Below, one piece after another: positions 44,952 through 56,235 of a DNA stretch of 64,000 nt (position 1 is its first letter; every line of letters begins with the position of its first letter). Under the pieces are notes generated by a model. The model was not told the DNA's origin, searched no databases, and saw nothing but the letters and a program-made list of their open reading frames with translations. The position numbers were made by a program, and so were the translations under genes. The stretch is from assembly GCA_947179155.2 (NCBI GenBank), contig OX359270.1, positions 17,767,556 through 17,831,555 of the forward strand. The letters run 5' to 3'. Source of the stretch: Hedera helix. Lineage: Eukaryota > Streptophyta > Magnoliopsida > Apiales > Araliaceae.

Positions 44952-47512
44952 TGTAATATCTCAGATATTTACAAGATTTGTAATTAAGATTTTAAATAAT
45001 CAATTAAAGGTTATGGTTTAAAACCGAGAGTTTGAGAAGTGAGATGTGTAGAATTTGGGTGAACATTTTTTTTTAACATAATTTATTTGCTAGAAATTAA
45101 ATGTGAGAATATTGTAATGATGCATATAGAGAATTTATTAAGGAAATAAATTCATTTGAGAAGTGAAGATGATTATAAGGATATATATACATAGTTATAT
45201 ATTCCTAGAGTTGTGTTGGTTAGCCAAACAAGAAGATGAGTAAATTAGATACTCAATAAAACTAATAAATTAATTAGTTTAAGTATGGATTAAGAAGGAA
45301 AGTCATGTAATATAATTAATTGAGTTAATTATATGAGTCATGAATTAAAGCTAAGATTAGCAAGTAGAGAAGTGGAATATTGCCTAGAATGACAATATTA
45401 AGAAGATAATTAATTAAGTAATTAACTTAATTATTTAGTTGTTATATAGAGTCCATTGATGGATTTAATACAAGCCCAATATGAGAATACTTGCATGAAG
45501 GTGGGTAATTAAATAATAAGCCCAAGTTATATATGATATGTGAGTTGTGTTGGGTAACCCAAGTAATTAAATAAGAGAGCCCAATACAAAGTAATCCATG
45601 TAGCCCAAACACATTAAAGTCAAATGATGGTCAATGTGTTGGGAGAATATTTTTCATGTATTGATTGAGTGTAGAGAATTAACTAATGTAGGGTTAATTG
45701 AATAACCCTAGTTGGTAGACAAGAGAGAGAATTAACCAAACATTGGTTAATTGATGGAGGAAGGAAGGTAGTGTTGAGAATTAACTATGGGTGAGTTAAT
45801 TATATAACCCAATGTGGTAGGATAATTAAAGGTAAGTCTAATTGAATTATATTATAAGTCCAATTGAGGTATTAAACTAGGTCAAATTAATTAACCTAGT
45901 AGTCCATATAATTTAATTTGAACATTGATTTATGTAATAATTAACCAAGCCCAATGCTTGTTTTAATTAAATGTAACATAGGGTATTTAATATTAGCCCA
46001 ATGTAGTAAATAAATTGAGCCCAAATCAATTAGTTGAATGAGCCCAATATATTAAATCCTAGGGTCCAATGTGGAGCCCAAATGATAGTCAAAGTGGTGG
46101 TCAATATATATACATTGGTGTATATATATATGGATACTTATATAATGATATAGGATATAAAAATAAAGCTAAAATGGTGTAGTAAATTGATAAATCCCGA
46201 ATTTTGGGGGGGCCCCACATGTGGATGTTGTGTGTGGCTTTATTTTTGCTTATTTTACACTCCAAAAGTTGCTTACAAGCAATCTTGATGGATGTCAATC
46301 AAGTTGTCAATCAATCCATGCTATAGTAATCTCAATTAAGCTCTAAATTGACTATGTTGGTGAATTAGGAGAGTTAATAAAGTATTAGTATTTGGCTATA
46401 TATAGAGTGCTTCCCACACTTGTGATATGGTTGTTAGTCTTTTTACTAGAAAAGCTAGAGAGAAAGAAAATAGAGAAAAGCTCTAGAGAAAAAGAAAAAG
46501 AAAGTTAGATCTTGTGAGCATTGATGGTTGGATGATCTTGGAGCAAGGTTTAAAGATGGAGGTCTCCTCAAGAGGAAGTTATCTATGTAAGAAAATTGAT
46601 CATCCAAGTCTTTTCAAAGTTCTAACAAAGAGGATAATCAACAAAAGGTATAAAACCTTCTAGCTTGATATTGTTTACCGTTGATCTCACATACCGTGTA
46701 GGTGGTGCAAGGAACGTGAAAGATTAACGTAAGCTGGTTATACAAGTCCAGGCAAGTTTTTCAGAACATGTTGTATTATGTGCATGAATTATAAGTTTGT
46801 TATTAAACTGAGATGTGCTCATACGTGGTTATGTGCAAAGATGTTTTAATGTGCCTTTGTGCAATAAGTTAATTTGAACTGTTGATATGCGGTAGTTGAT
46901 TTAAGGCAAGTGTTCTGCATTGAACTATATGTCATGATAGAGGTTAGACATGAAGCATAGATTAAATGCGAGGCATGATATGCATGAGCAGTATGTCATA
47001 AACTGAAATGCATGAAAAACATGATGTTAGTATAAATTGTAAATTTTATGTGAAACATGTAATGTGTTATGTGTAGCTGTTGAACTTGCTGAGCCGTCAT
47101 GCTCACTCTTGCCTAAACCAACATTTTCAGATAAGGCTAGTTACCTGAAGTTCTCGATAAAGAACAAGGAACATGAAAATATATTACTTCTATTGAAGAT
47201 CTAAATATCTATTGTAGATATCAGTCCGAATTGGACAGGTAAATGATTCTGTAGCATAAGACTTAGTTGGTATGTTATATGAGTATTAAATACTCAAATT
47301 GATTGTAATAGAATGTCGTATCATGTATGATATTAAGACATACTAGGAATGTATAAAGATTTTGATTTTGGAATAAAAAGAGATGTAAAATTGTAAATAA
47401 ATGATTATTTAGCAATTATAATATTGTTGTAATTCATGAACAATAAGAAAAAGGTTGTACTCGTGTTGAACCGAGTTCGAAGTTCGGGGGACCCGGATTC
47501 GGGGTCGTCACA
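44952..47512 (+). mobile_element. Gypsy-type solo LTR nested in RT/RNase H (2,561 bp)
   Basis: Perfect 5-bp duplication GCAAC (44947-44951 and 47513-47517). It runs TGTAATATCTCAGATATT to CGGATTCGGGGTCGTCACA. The coding text resumes exactly after one copy of the duplication (…WEQ | QTGTEIRSFLGLAGYY), proving insertion into an existing element. A TATATATA-rich stretch near 46106-46140 and a box near 46380-46500 resemble the 24019 LTR. Confidence 0.9.
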
Positions 47513-47517
47513 GCAAC

Positions 47518-48431
47518 CTCAGACAGGAACTGAAATCCGAAGCTTTCTGGGCCTAGCTGGTTATTATTGGAAATTTGTAGAAGGATTTTCTTGAATCGCC
47601 ACTCCATTAACTCAACTGACTCAGAAAAACACAAAATTCGTGTGGAGCGAGGAATGTGAGAAGAGCTTTCAAGAACTTAAGAGGAGACTTGTTTAAGCTT
47701 ATGTTCTGACCATACCATCAGGATCGGGAGAATTTATCATCTACAGTGATGCTTCAGAAAAAGGTCTAGGTTGCGTTTTTATGCAACACGGAAATGTTAT
47801 AGTTTATGCATCTCGACAACTCAAAGATTATGAGAAAAATTATCCTACTCATGATCTAGAGTTGGCAACGGTTATTTTTGCGTTGAAGATCTGGAGACAC
47901 TACTTGTACGGCACTACTTGTACGGGGAGAAAGTGGATATCTATACGGATCATAATAGCCTCAAATATTTCTTCACCCAGAAGGAACTCAACATGCGACA
48001 ACGACGTTGGCTCGAGCTGTTGAAGGATTATGATCACACCATCTAGTATCACCCAGAAAAGGCGAATGTTATAACTGACGTCTTGAGTAGAATATCATAC
48101 GCGAGAATGAATGTAATATTGATAATACAAAAGCGCGTTTTCTACGACTTACAAAAGATGGAGATAGAGGTAAAGGCATTAGGGACCTACATGAGGATGA
48201 CACATGTATGAGTAGAACCGGCTTTAATTGATAAAATTAAAGCTTCTTAAACTACTGATCCAAAACTGGTGAGCATGATGAAGAAAGTACAAGAAGGTAT
48301 TATTCCAGAGGCAAGAATTGACAAGGAAGGAATACTTCGAGTCAACTCTCGACTATGTGTTCCTAACGACCCTGAATTGAAGAATAAAATCATGATGGTA
48401 GTTCCAAAATGTATCGTGACCAAAATGTGTT
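47518..48431 (+). pseudogene. RNase H and start of integrase, Ty3/gypsy
   Basis: Resumes with the RT-RNase H connection (EIRSFLGLAGYYWKFVEGFS), RNase H (FIIYSDASEKGLGCVFMQ, YASRQLKDYEKNYPTHDLEL), a frameshift caused by a 14-base tandem duplication at about 47898-47925, then RRWLELLKDYDHTI and the zinc-binding region of integrase up to VPNDPELKNKIM. The catalytic core of integrase is missing because of the deletion at about 48432. Confidence 0.8.
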
Positions 48432-48838
48432 CCACTGCACATATTTGTTGAAGACTTATTGTCTATTATATTCTATCATTTCGTTATAGTCGTCGATCTA
48501 AAATTTATTGCCTATTGTATTATATCAAGAACTCATCATTATCTTAGTTATGGTATTCTTTACTGGATTATTTGAGCTTACTTTTTCCTTTTTGTTCTAT
48601 TTTTTTTTTCAACAGGAGATGGGAGAGTAGTCGGGTCTCGTCGAAAACTGGAGTGAAGGTCCGAGTGATAATTGTAGTAGTCTTCATATGTTGTAAAATA
48701 GTGTAGCAATAATAGTGAAGACTTAGTTGTGTATTATTAAACACTGTATTGTTGTACATTGTACTGTATTGTAATAGTTGTTTTATATTTTGACGACTCA
48801 ATTTTGGGCTGTGTAGGCCCAAATTTGGGGGCATCACT
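48432..48838 (+). repeat. 3' LTR fragment of the gypsy element
   Basis: It starts CTGCACATATTTGTTGAAG, matching 41911 onward in the 5' LTR, and ends GGGGGCATCACT, the mutated form of GGGGGCGTCACA. About 2.2 kb of this LTR and most of integrase were lost in one deletion. Confidence 0.8.
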
Positions 48839-48843
48839 GTTGA

Positions 48844-50406
48844 AAAAATCTTATAAATTTTCAATGGTAAAAATATACTTAACGGTTCATTTTTTTCTTT
48901 TTATTTTGTGGAATTGATTTCATTATTACGAAGATATAATTAGCAAAAAAAAAAAAAAGTAGTACGAAGATATCTATTATCATGTTTTGGATCATTACTA
49001 ACAAAAATGTCAAGATTTTTTTTTTTTTGGTGTATTGGGCAAAATTGCAGGGAAAATGAAATGTAGGGGAGTCAAGTGAATTTTAAAATTCACTTTTGTT
49101 GAAAAAGGGATGGGAGGGATTTTAACTGTACTTTCTCTTTGTTTGAGTTAGTAGAAGAAGGAAAGGGAAATGAAGGTGTTTTAATTTGGAAGTGAAATAT
49201 TACTATATTTGAACATGCTAGCTTAACAAAATGAGCCTAAAAAGTACCTCTAGGTATATTTGGATTCTTGTAAAACAACACTGATTCAAGGAGGGAAAAA
49301 TAAAAAGGAGTAGAAAAATGTTTACAGAGTATAAAGTAATTCAATACTCATGAGTTTTTTATATTGGGATATTTCATATGAACTCCACGTTGAAAAAATT
49401 TAAGTGTAGATAGGTTAATAAGTATGGTCGCGTTGCGTGCACGTACACAATGCATTAAAACACATATTTGGAACCCAACTTGACCAAAAAGCATAAACCA
49501 TTCGGTCTTGGGCTACTTATGTATATTAGTCATTCACTCATTCATTATTTATCCGATGTGAGACTCTAACTCATTTGTGATATCCTAATAATCTCCCCCC
49601 CTCATAAGTGAGTTCATCACATCAAGAACTTTCTCTTACTTGAACACTTCTTTTCAATCATTGAATACTAATTCTTAGCTAACTATTATTGGTCTTTTTC
49701 TCCATCGAGAGTCAACTTTCATCAAGAATTAAGTATTCTTCTCTTCAATCACCGTTGATCACTAATTTTCGGATAATCACTCTCAGAACCAATTCTTAGT
49801 TAAACCCATCAAGAATTCAACATCGAGAACACCTTTTAGGGAAGCACCAACCCTTTATCAAGAATTTCAATATCATCGCTTGTTTTTTTGAAGAAGTTGT
49901 CCGAAATTTAATTTTTTGAACCAACATCGCGTATATTTTGAAGAGGCTCACTAGCCTGGGATAAATCTTTCATAGCACTGATATTAGTTGTTGGGAAGAA
50001 TTGGGGAGCCCACTCATTGCATGTGCATACATAAGGCACTAACACACATGTTTAGAACTCAACTTAACACAAAAACTTAAGTCATTAAGTCTTGAGCCCA
50101 ATCATATATACTATTCCTTCACTTTTTCATTATTCTTCTAATGTGGGATTTAAACTCGCTTGTGATATCTTAACATGTTAAATATTAGAAGAAAATCAAT
50201 TCAACATATCATAAAATCATAATCAACATTGCACAAATTCTTGCTCCAAGTATGAACAAGTAAGAAACACAAGTTCTTGCCCCAAGTATTAATAAGCAAG
50301 ATTTGTTATAGAGGAGTAGATAGATAAATCCATACATACATATAATTTACACAAGTGTTCATTTTTAATTTTCGTAAAAACTCATTTTTCTTTTTTATGT
50401 CGAACT
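48844..50406. other. Intergenic DNA with a diverged direct repeat
   Basis: No gene. Segments 49430-49590 and 50020-50170 are imperfect direct repeats (CACTAACACACATGT, CTTGAGCCCAATCATATA, CTAATGTGGGA type words). They read like an old interspersed repeat. Confidence 0.4.
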
Positions 50407-50993
50407 TTAAGCAATGGGATATGAAGCTTATATATCTATTCCACATAGACCTTCCTTTGCGTCAACACCTCCTTGCATCCTTATGTACCCTTGTTTGCCT
50501 TAGCTTGTCCCCCACGAGTTCTTCACTGGCCAATACTTTGTTCCATCACTGCTAGTGTCATAGCTAACAATGGTAGCACCATGGTCTAGGTTAGTACCAC
50601 ACCGTCCTGTAAATGCATCATTTGAGTAGAACTGAAAGTCAAATCCCCCAGCATCAATGGCAACAAAGATTGGTTAATTGGCAATAACTTTTAACAGTGC
50701 GCTCTCACTATCAGCAGGTACATCTTCGTGCCTTGTTATCTTGGCTACATGGTTTGCTGCTTTGTTTGCATTGCAAGTGTAATCAATTCCACTATAAGGG
50801 TGGTTTGAGTTCAGGCTGTGATTTTGTTGGATAAAGTCGAATGAGTTTTCCATGAGACCTCCCTCGCAACCTTGATATTCACCACTAGTATCATAATCAA
50901 TTAGCTTTTACTCTAATAAAGAGCTCAGCTTACCAATTTTTAGTTGGTTAATTCCTTCCATAGTTGCCACAACTGAAAATGCCCAGAAACAAC
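50407..50993 (-). pseudogene. Papain-type cysteine protease pseudogene (last exon)
   Basis: Papain-family proteases of the SAG12 type cut proteins in vacuoles during senescence. An acceptor-like TGTAG at 50994-50998 is followed on the minus strand by GCFWAFSVVATMEGI, the active-site exon, then YQGCEGGLMENSFDFI, LNSNHPYSGIDYTCNA, VAIDAGGFDFQFYS, LDHGATIV and KYWPVKNSWGT, ending ASYPIA and stop at 50407-50409. The Cys that should precede the Trp-Ala-Phe is Phe, and four in-frame stops interrupt it. The His of LDHG and Asn of NSWG remain. No first exon was found upstream, so it is a truncated, dead copy. Confidence 0.9.
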
Positions 50994-51064
50994 CTACATA
51001 AAAATTGACAAGTAAAAATATTAGGAAAGTAGTACATTTTTTTGTTTTAATAACTCATTTTACT

Positions 51065-51359
51065 TTGTAATTTTTTTGAAGCTAGAGTTGTAAACCAATC
51101 CAAGTGGACTCGGGTTTTGACTTTTTTTGCTTGAGCTTGAACTTGTATAAAAGTTAAATGAGCTAAGTCGAGTTGGGCTTTGAACGAGCCTGAAATTTGG
51201 TATATGAACTAGGCTAATCTACTAAATGAGTCGAGCTCATGCTCGTGTTAAGCTTAGTTGAGTTGGGAGTAGTTGATTCAGGCCTAAACGCCATGGGCTT
51301 TCTCGAACCAGGCCTAAACATGCTATGCTCGAGTTGTGTACCATATTGTTTGAACTCAA
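51065..51359. repeat. Old interspersed repeat with GAGCTC/CTCGAG-rich words
   Basis: GCTAGAGTTGTAAACCAATC followed by repeated CGAGTTGGGCTTTGAACGAG and GAGTCGAGCTCATGCTCG words, a pattern common in plant intergenic repeats. The Athila-type LTR starts inside it. Confidence 0.35.
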
Positions 51360-52985
51360 TGATAATTGAATTTTATGTCTATTTATTAAATATTTTTAAC
51401 CTTAATTGTTTGTGAGTTTTTAAGTATTTTAGGCAATTTATTTAATATTATGGGTTTTTTATTTTTATTTGAATTTTTTTATTTTACATTATTTTTCTTT
51501 ATTTTTAATTAATTTATATTTTATTTTGTAGAAAATTAAACCTTGATAACAATTTGGTAAATTCTACAAAGTAGGGATGGCAATATCGTAATTAAGCATG
51601 GAGCTGATGGCAATTCCGTAATATCAAAAGCGAGCTTGGTGCCATAAGCTCATGGAATTTAACAGGGCGTCGTAACGACGCCATCCAGGGAAAGGAATGG
51701 ATTAGCAGCACTAAGTTGGGTGCACAATGTGTGACCCTGTGTAAAAAGCAGAACGGTGGCATTTTCGATGAATAGTAGTTGGAGAAATAAAATGTGTGCC
51801 ATGCGCGCAAATGGTTCAAGCGAAGGTTGACTCGGTCAAAGTCATGTTTGGCACACGTGACAATGCTAGAATTCGGGATTTTTGTTATCTTTTTTTATTC
51901 CAACTTGGTTTTTAATTCCAATTTTGATTAGGATTAATATTGTACTCCTATAAATACACTATTAGACTCTTATTTTCAGCACGTTAACATATATTAGCAG
52001 ATTATTATTAGCATATAATTAGAATAGAGTAGATTAATTTTATTAGTTTAGAAGTAAATATTTAACGCGAAGGATTCAAGAATTGAAGGCGAAGCTTGAA
52101 AATTGAAGATTGTGATCCTAATGACAGACGAATATTAAAACACATATTTGATTTCTTTTATTTTACTTTCATTTTTGTAATTTTGATATATTGAATTATT
52201 TGTGGATAATTTATTATTTAGTTATGAACTAATTTTATATTAAGATTGTAACGGAACCCAATGTGTAGTTTAATTTAATTTATTTTCTTTTTGATTAGTG
52301 ATGATTATATATTAATTGTTTATCATATTTTGGGCATTCATGTAATTAATTAACTACATTAATTAATTGGGATTAATTTATACAAAATTAGAAAATGGAG
52401 TATAGATTTAGATTTGAATATGATAACATCTGTTTATAAAATTTGAAAGGGTTTATATGATTAGTATATAGGATAGGAATATACTTATGTATCTTTTCTA
52501 GCCATAAAGAGAATCTGAGCTTAATATTCTAATTAACATATTTCACATAAGAATATAGTGATTTAATTAATTAGAGTGTTCCTCTCTAGTTCTGTTGTCT
52601 TAAGGTCAGATTTAAAAGAATTTGTTTATATGTCATTGGAGATGCATATAAATACTATAAAAAATTATCGGTTAACAATTTAATATAATTAATTAATTAA
52701 AAAAAGAGTGAAGATATTTAAATAAAATATTAGAGAAAATTGTGATCTTAAATATTTAAAACCTGATTTAATCCTTTTCATAAGTTTAATTTAGTTGTTA
52801 ACTTTGATTAGATTTTATTTCATAAGTTAATTGCGATTGTTTAAATAAAATTAATTTGATATAAAATTAGTATTTGATAATTATTATTATTTAATTCTTC
52901 GTGGGAACGATTCTCTACTTACTAGTATATTACTTGTTGACTGTGTACACTTGCACACATATATTCATATAGAAAATACCCAACA
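51360..52985 (+). repeat. 5' LTR of an Athila-type element (1,626 bp)
   Basis: Starts TGATAATTGAATTTT and ends ATACCCAACA, followed by a primer site. It matches the LTR heads at 59627 and 60037. A CCTATAAATACAC box at about 51947 is a likely promoter. Confidence 0.8.
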
Positions 52986-52991
52986 AATTTT

Positions 52992-53005
52992 TGGCACCGT
53001 TGTCG
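52992..53005 (+). other. Athila-type primer binding site
   Basis: TGGCACCGTTGTCG, a changed form of the TGGCGCCGTTGCCG primer site of Athila/Tat elements, seven bases after the LTR. Confidence 0.75.
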
Positions 53006-53116
53006 AAAAATGAATTTAATATTTTTTGCCAATATTAATTTTAGTTAAATTAGTTTTAATTTAAACTTGTATATTTTTATTTTATTTTATGTTTTATTTT
53101 ATTTTTATTTTCAGGT

Positions 53117-53960
53117 ATGATGACTGTATTTAATTATCAATGGTCTTCTGAGAGGATGACACAACCAAGTGTGTTAGAAATAACTAACTAATGGATTGCA
53201 CAGTTCGCGATGCTTAAAAGGAAAATTGATGCTCTTGGGAACCAATCCGTTCAGAATACCTACAATCAACAGTAATATAATTAAACCTCAAACTACTACC
53301 ATCTGGGTCGGCAAAATTATTCGAATCATTCCTGGAATAATAATGATCAAGCTCAATATTTTGCTCCAGAACAATCATACTCGTTAGATTGTTCATATCA
53401 ACCTCAGTCGTACGAATTCTCATATCAACAACCTCTACCATAATAAGAGAAAAAAATTCAAATTTGGAGAAAATTCTTACAATGGTTATCGAGTCTACCG
53501 AGAGTAGTATTAAACACAATGAAGAATCAATATGAGATATGGAGATTCGAAGGGAACAACTTACCAATCTAGTCAACAATTGCCTTCACAATATTTTACC
53601 TAGCAATGTTGAGATAAGTTTTGAGGAGAAATGTAAAGAGTTGTGTGAGGCAAATACATTAAAAAATAGTAAGAAGTTACACACACATGGCTAAAAAAGT
53701 AAATCTTAAGAGGTCTTGTTCGGATGAAGAAGATGATGATGAGGTTGAAAAGAATAGGAGCAAGGTTTGTGAAGAGGAAGAGAAGGATGAAGATGATTAA
53801 GTTGTGAGCTCAAATGGTATTAAGGAAAATCCAATGGTGCCTTTCGTGCAATAATTTCAGAATTCTAAGGAGTACTATTGGGTTGACTTTGTTAAAGTAA
53901 ATAACTTTGATTAATTCAAGTTTGGGGGTGGTTTGCAATTTTGCATTGATGCCATGGAGA
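53117..53960 (+). pseudogene. Athila-type gag remnant, followed by an acidic stretch
   Basis: ATG at 53117 (MMTVFNYQWSS). The recognisable part is the gag C-terminal region: NQSVQNTYNQQ, RQNYSNHSWNNN, PEQSYS, then VIESTESSIKHNEESI, MEIRREQLTNLVNNCL and LPSNVEISFEEKCKEL, which follow the usual Athila gag order. Frame changes and stops are frequent. From 53700 an acidic Glu/Asp-Lys run follows, and AAGTTTGGGGGTGG at 53919 is polypurine-like. No protease, RT or integrase follows. Confidence 0.6.
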
Positions 53961-54408
53961 TAAAAAAAAAAAGAAGACAAAAATGAGGCATGCAGTGATA
54001 GTTTTTATGATTGAGTCTGATTAAAAGAAAGGGAGTAGTCAGACTGAGATTTTAAAACAACCGCTTACGGGAGGCAACCTGTAATATCCCAAATATTTTC
54101 AAAGTGATCTAACAAGATCTAAGCAAGGTTGTCAATTCAAAAGCCAAGATCGATTGTTCAAGCATACCTTGAGCTATCTTAAAGAATATATACGACTCGA
54201 AACTACGATCGTATACAACTAAGAGGTTAAATTCTTTAACCTAAACTATGTGTTATGTGATTAGTAAAGCTTGAATTGAGCTTTTAAATGTGCTGTATGA
54301 AATATCTATGTGTAGGATTTTGTGTTTTGGTTCAAGTAGTTAACCTTAACACTTATTAAAAATCAGAAGTCAATTTAGGGCAAAAACCTAAATTGGAAAA
54401 AGAGTTAA

Positions 54409-54443
54409 AACCTAAACCCTAACCCTAGGGTCTAAACCCTAGA
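54409..54443 (+). repeat. Short telomere-like run
   Basis: CCTAAACCCTAACCCTAGGG followed by TCTAAACCCTAG: four imperfect copies of the plant telomere unit, too few for a telomere; telobox-like words also occur in plant promoters. Confidence 0.5.
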
Positions 54444-55884
54444 AAATAACCTAGGCCCTTGAGCAAAATGTGAAGGTTAAATTGACATTCTGTTTCAAGA
54501 TTCAACCTTCCCACGCTTTAAAAACACGTAATAGTCAGTAAAAGTTTTTCTCGAAAAATGTGTAAAAAGCACTATTCACGAAGAAACGTTTTTCATTCGT
54601 TTGATCGTTTCTTTCATCTGTAGGACTTTTTGTATTTCACGACATAGTGATAATATGAGGTTTAGATGCCAGGGAATCAATAAAATTTTCTTGGGAAAAA
54701 GACGAAAAATACACGATTTACGAGAAAACGTTTGTCGTCTTTTTGAACGTTCTTTTCAACGTTTGGACTTTTTCTATTTCACGATATAGCATTTATACGG
54801 GGAATAGATACCAGAGAGCCACTGATATTTTTCCATAAATAAAACGTAAATCGCTCTTCAAACGAAAACGCTTTCCTTTTTGGATCAAACCGTTGATGGA
54901 TACAGTGTTTGTATGCAACACCGGTGCGTAATAGGCAATAAAAGATTTTCTCGAAAAGTGTGTCGGGAATAAGACGAAATAGGGAAAAGACGAAAATAAA
55001 TATTATTTTTGACTTTTTGGTCTTCTAACCATTTTCTGAGAAATGGTCGCCAAAAACACTATTCACCGAAAAACGTGCCGAGTCTTTTGGACTTTTCACT
55101 TTACAGAAAAGTGTTTATTCGGAACAAAACTCAGTAATATCAAAATTTTAAATCAGTATAAGTTAACCATTTAGTTGGAATCAGACTGTTATATAATTAA
55201 CTGTTAATTCATCCGTATTGTTTTCATCAAACGGAACATGAGACAGGTTAACATTAAATTTGAATAATCAAATTTATCAGATTAATACCTAATTATATTA
55301 TTCAATCATAATTAGTATCTAGAATGAAAGAAATTTATCAATCGCGTCGCCCGGTAGGTGTAATTGAGAAAAATACACGGAAGATTATCCGAGATTAATT
55401 CAAGAAAAACTTCGAGGGTCAGACGAGACATCATATTAATATTGTATGATGTATTTTATTAATAAAATACGTATAAGTAATTAAAACTTATATTACTAAT
55501 GCGAAATATTTTAAATTAATCGCACGCGATTTATCCGATATACCGAAATCGGAAGAAATAATGACAAAACAGCTCGGGAAGCTTCTAGAAGCTTGGCTTG
55601 GAAAATATCTAGATATTATTCTAGTTTTATTAATTAAATAATGTGCGAAATGACTAAAATGCCCTTAGCTTTTAAACTAATGACCAAACTACCCCGACCC
55701 TTGGTTTTCCTATAAATAGAAGGCTTAAGTTCATTAGTTCTTTACCATTTTTGAAAGCTAAAGAGCAAATATAGAGAGAGTTCTTGTGAGACAAGAATCG
55801 ATTGCAAAGAAATAGTTAAAGCTTGCAATAACAAAAGGTACGATTCTTAGTTATTGTAATGTTTATTTTTATCGATGAGGCTCA

Positions 55885-56235
55885 AGAACATAAGTCGTAG
55901 CCATGTACGATTTTTCGTTCTGCGTGTTCCTTATGACTTGAGCAAGTCGTTGTTATGTCAAATTTCATTTCATAGTTTAAAGTTCAAGAACATACGTCGT
56001 ATCCATGTACGGTTTATCCGTTCTCCGTGTTCTTCGTATGTTCTGGAGTATTATTATAAATTGTTATAATTAAGTAAACAAGTCGTTATAATGACCAAAT
56101 TTTGTCAATTATAAAGTGTTATAATCACATATGTAAGCAGTTATAATGCTCAAATTATTTCAAGTATGAAATCCAAAAGCTCAAGAACATAAGTCGTTAC
56201 CATGTACGATTTTTCGTTCTTCGTGTTCTTCGTGT
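55885..56235 (+). repeat. Three copies of a ~45-bp box in the 4.1-kb LTR
   Basis: CAAGAACATAAGTCGT, CATGTACGATTTTTCGTTCT and GTGTTC recur at about 55884, 55983 and 56181 with few changes; partial copies follow near 56370-56420. Confidence 0.75.

Larger units (their letters stand above)
39705..48838 (+). mobile_element. Decayed Ty3/gypsy element with nested solo LTR
   Basis: Bounded by the 5-bp duplication GTTGA (39700-39704 and 48839-48843). Order: 5' LTR, tRNA-Met primer site, gag with zinc knuckles, protease, RT, RNase H, start of integrase, then a jump into the last 407 bases of the 3' LTR. RT before integrase places it in Ty3/gypsy. The chromodomain region, if it had one, is deleted, so the clade is not certain (Tekay-like chromovirus is my guess). 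Stops and frameshifts make it dead. Confidence 0.85.

Noticed and set aside
54409..54443. Telomere or ancient chromosome fusion
   Set aside because: Only four imperfect units within an LTR.
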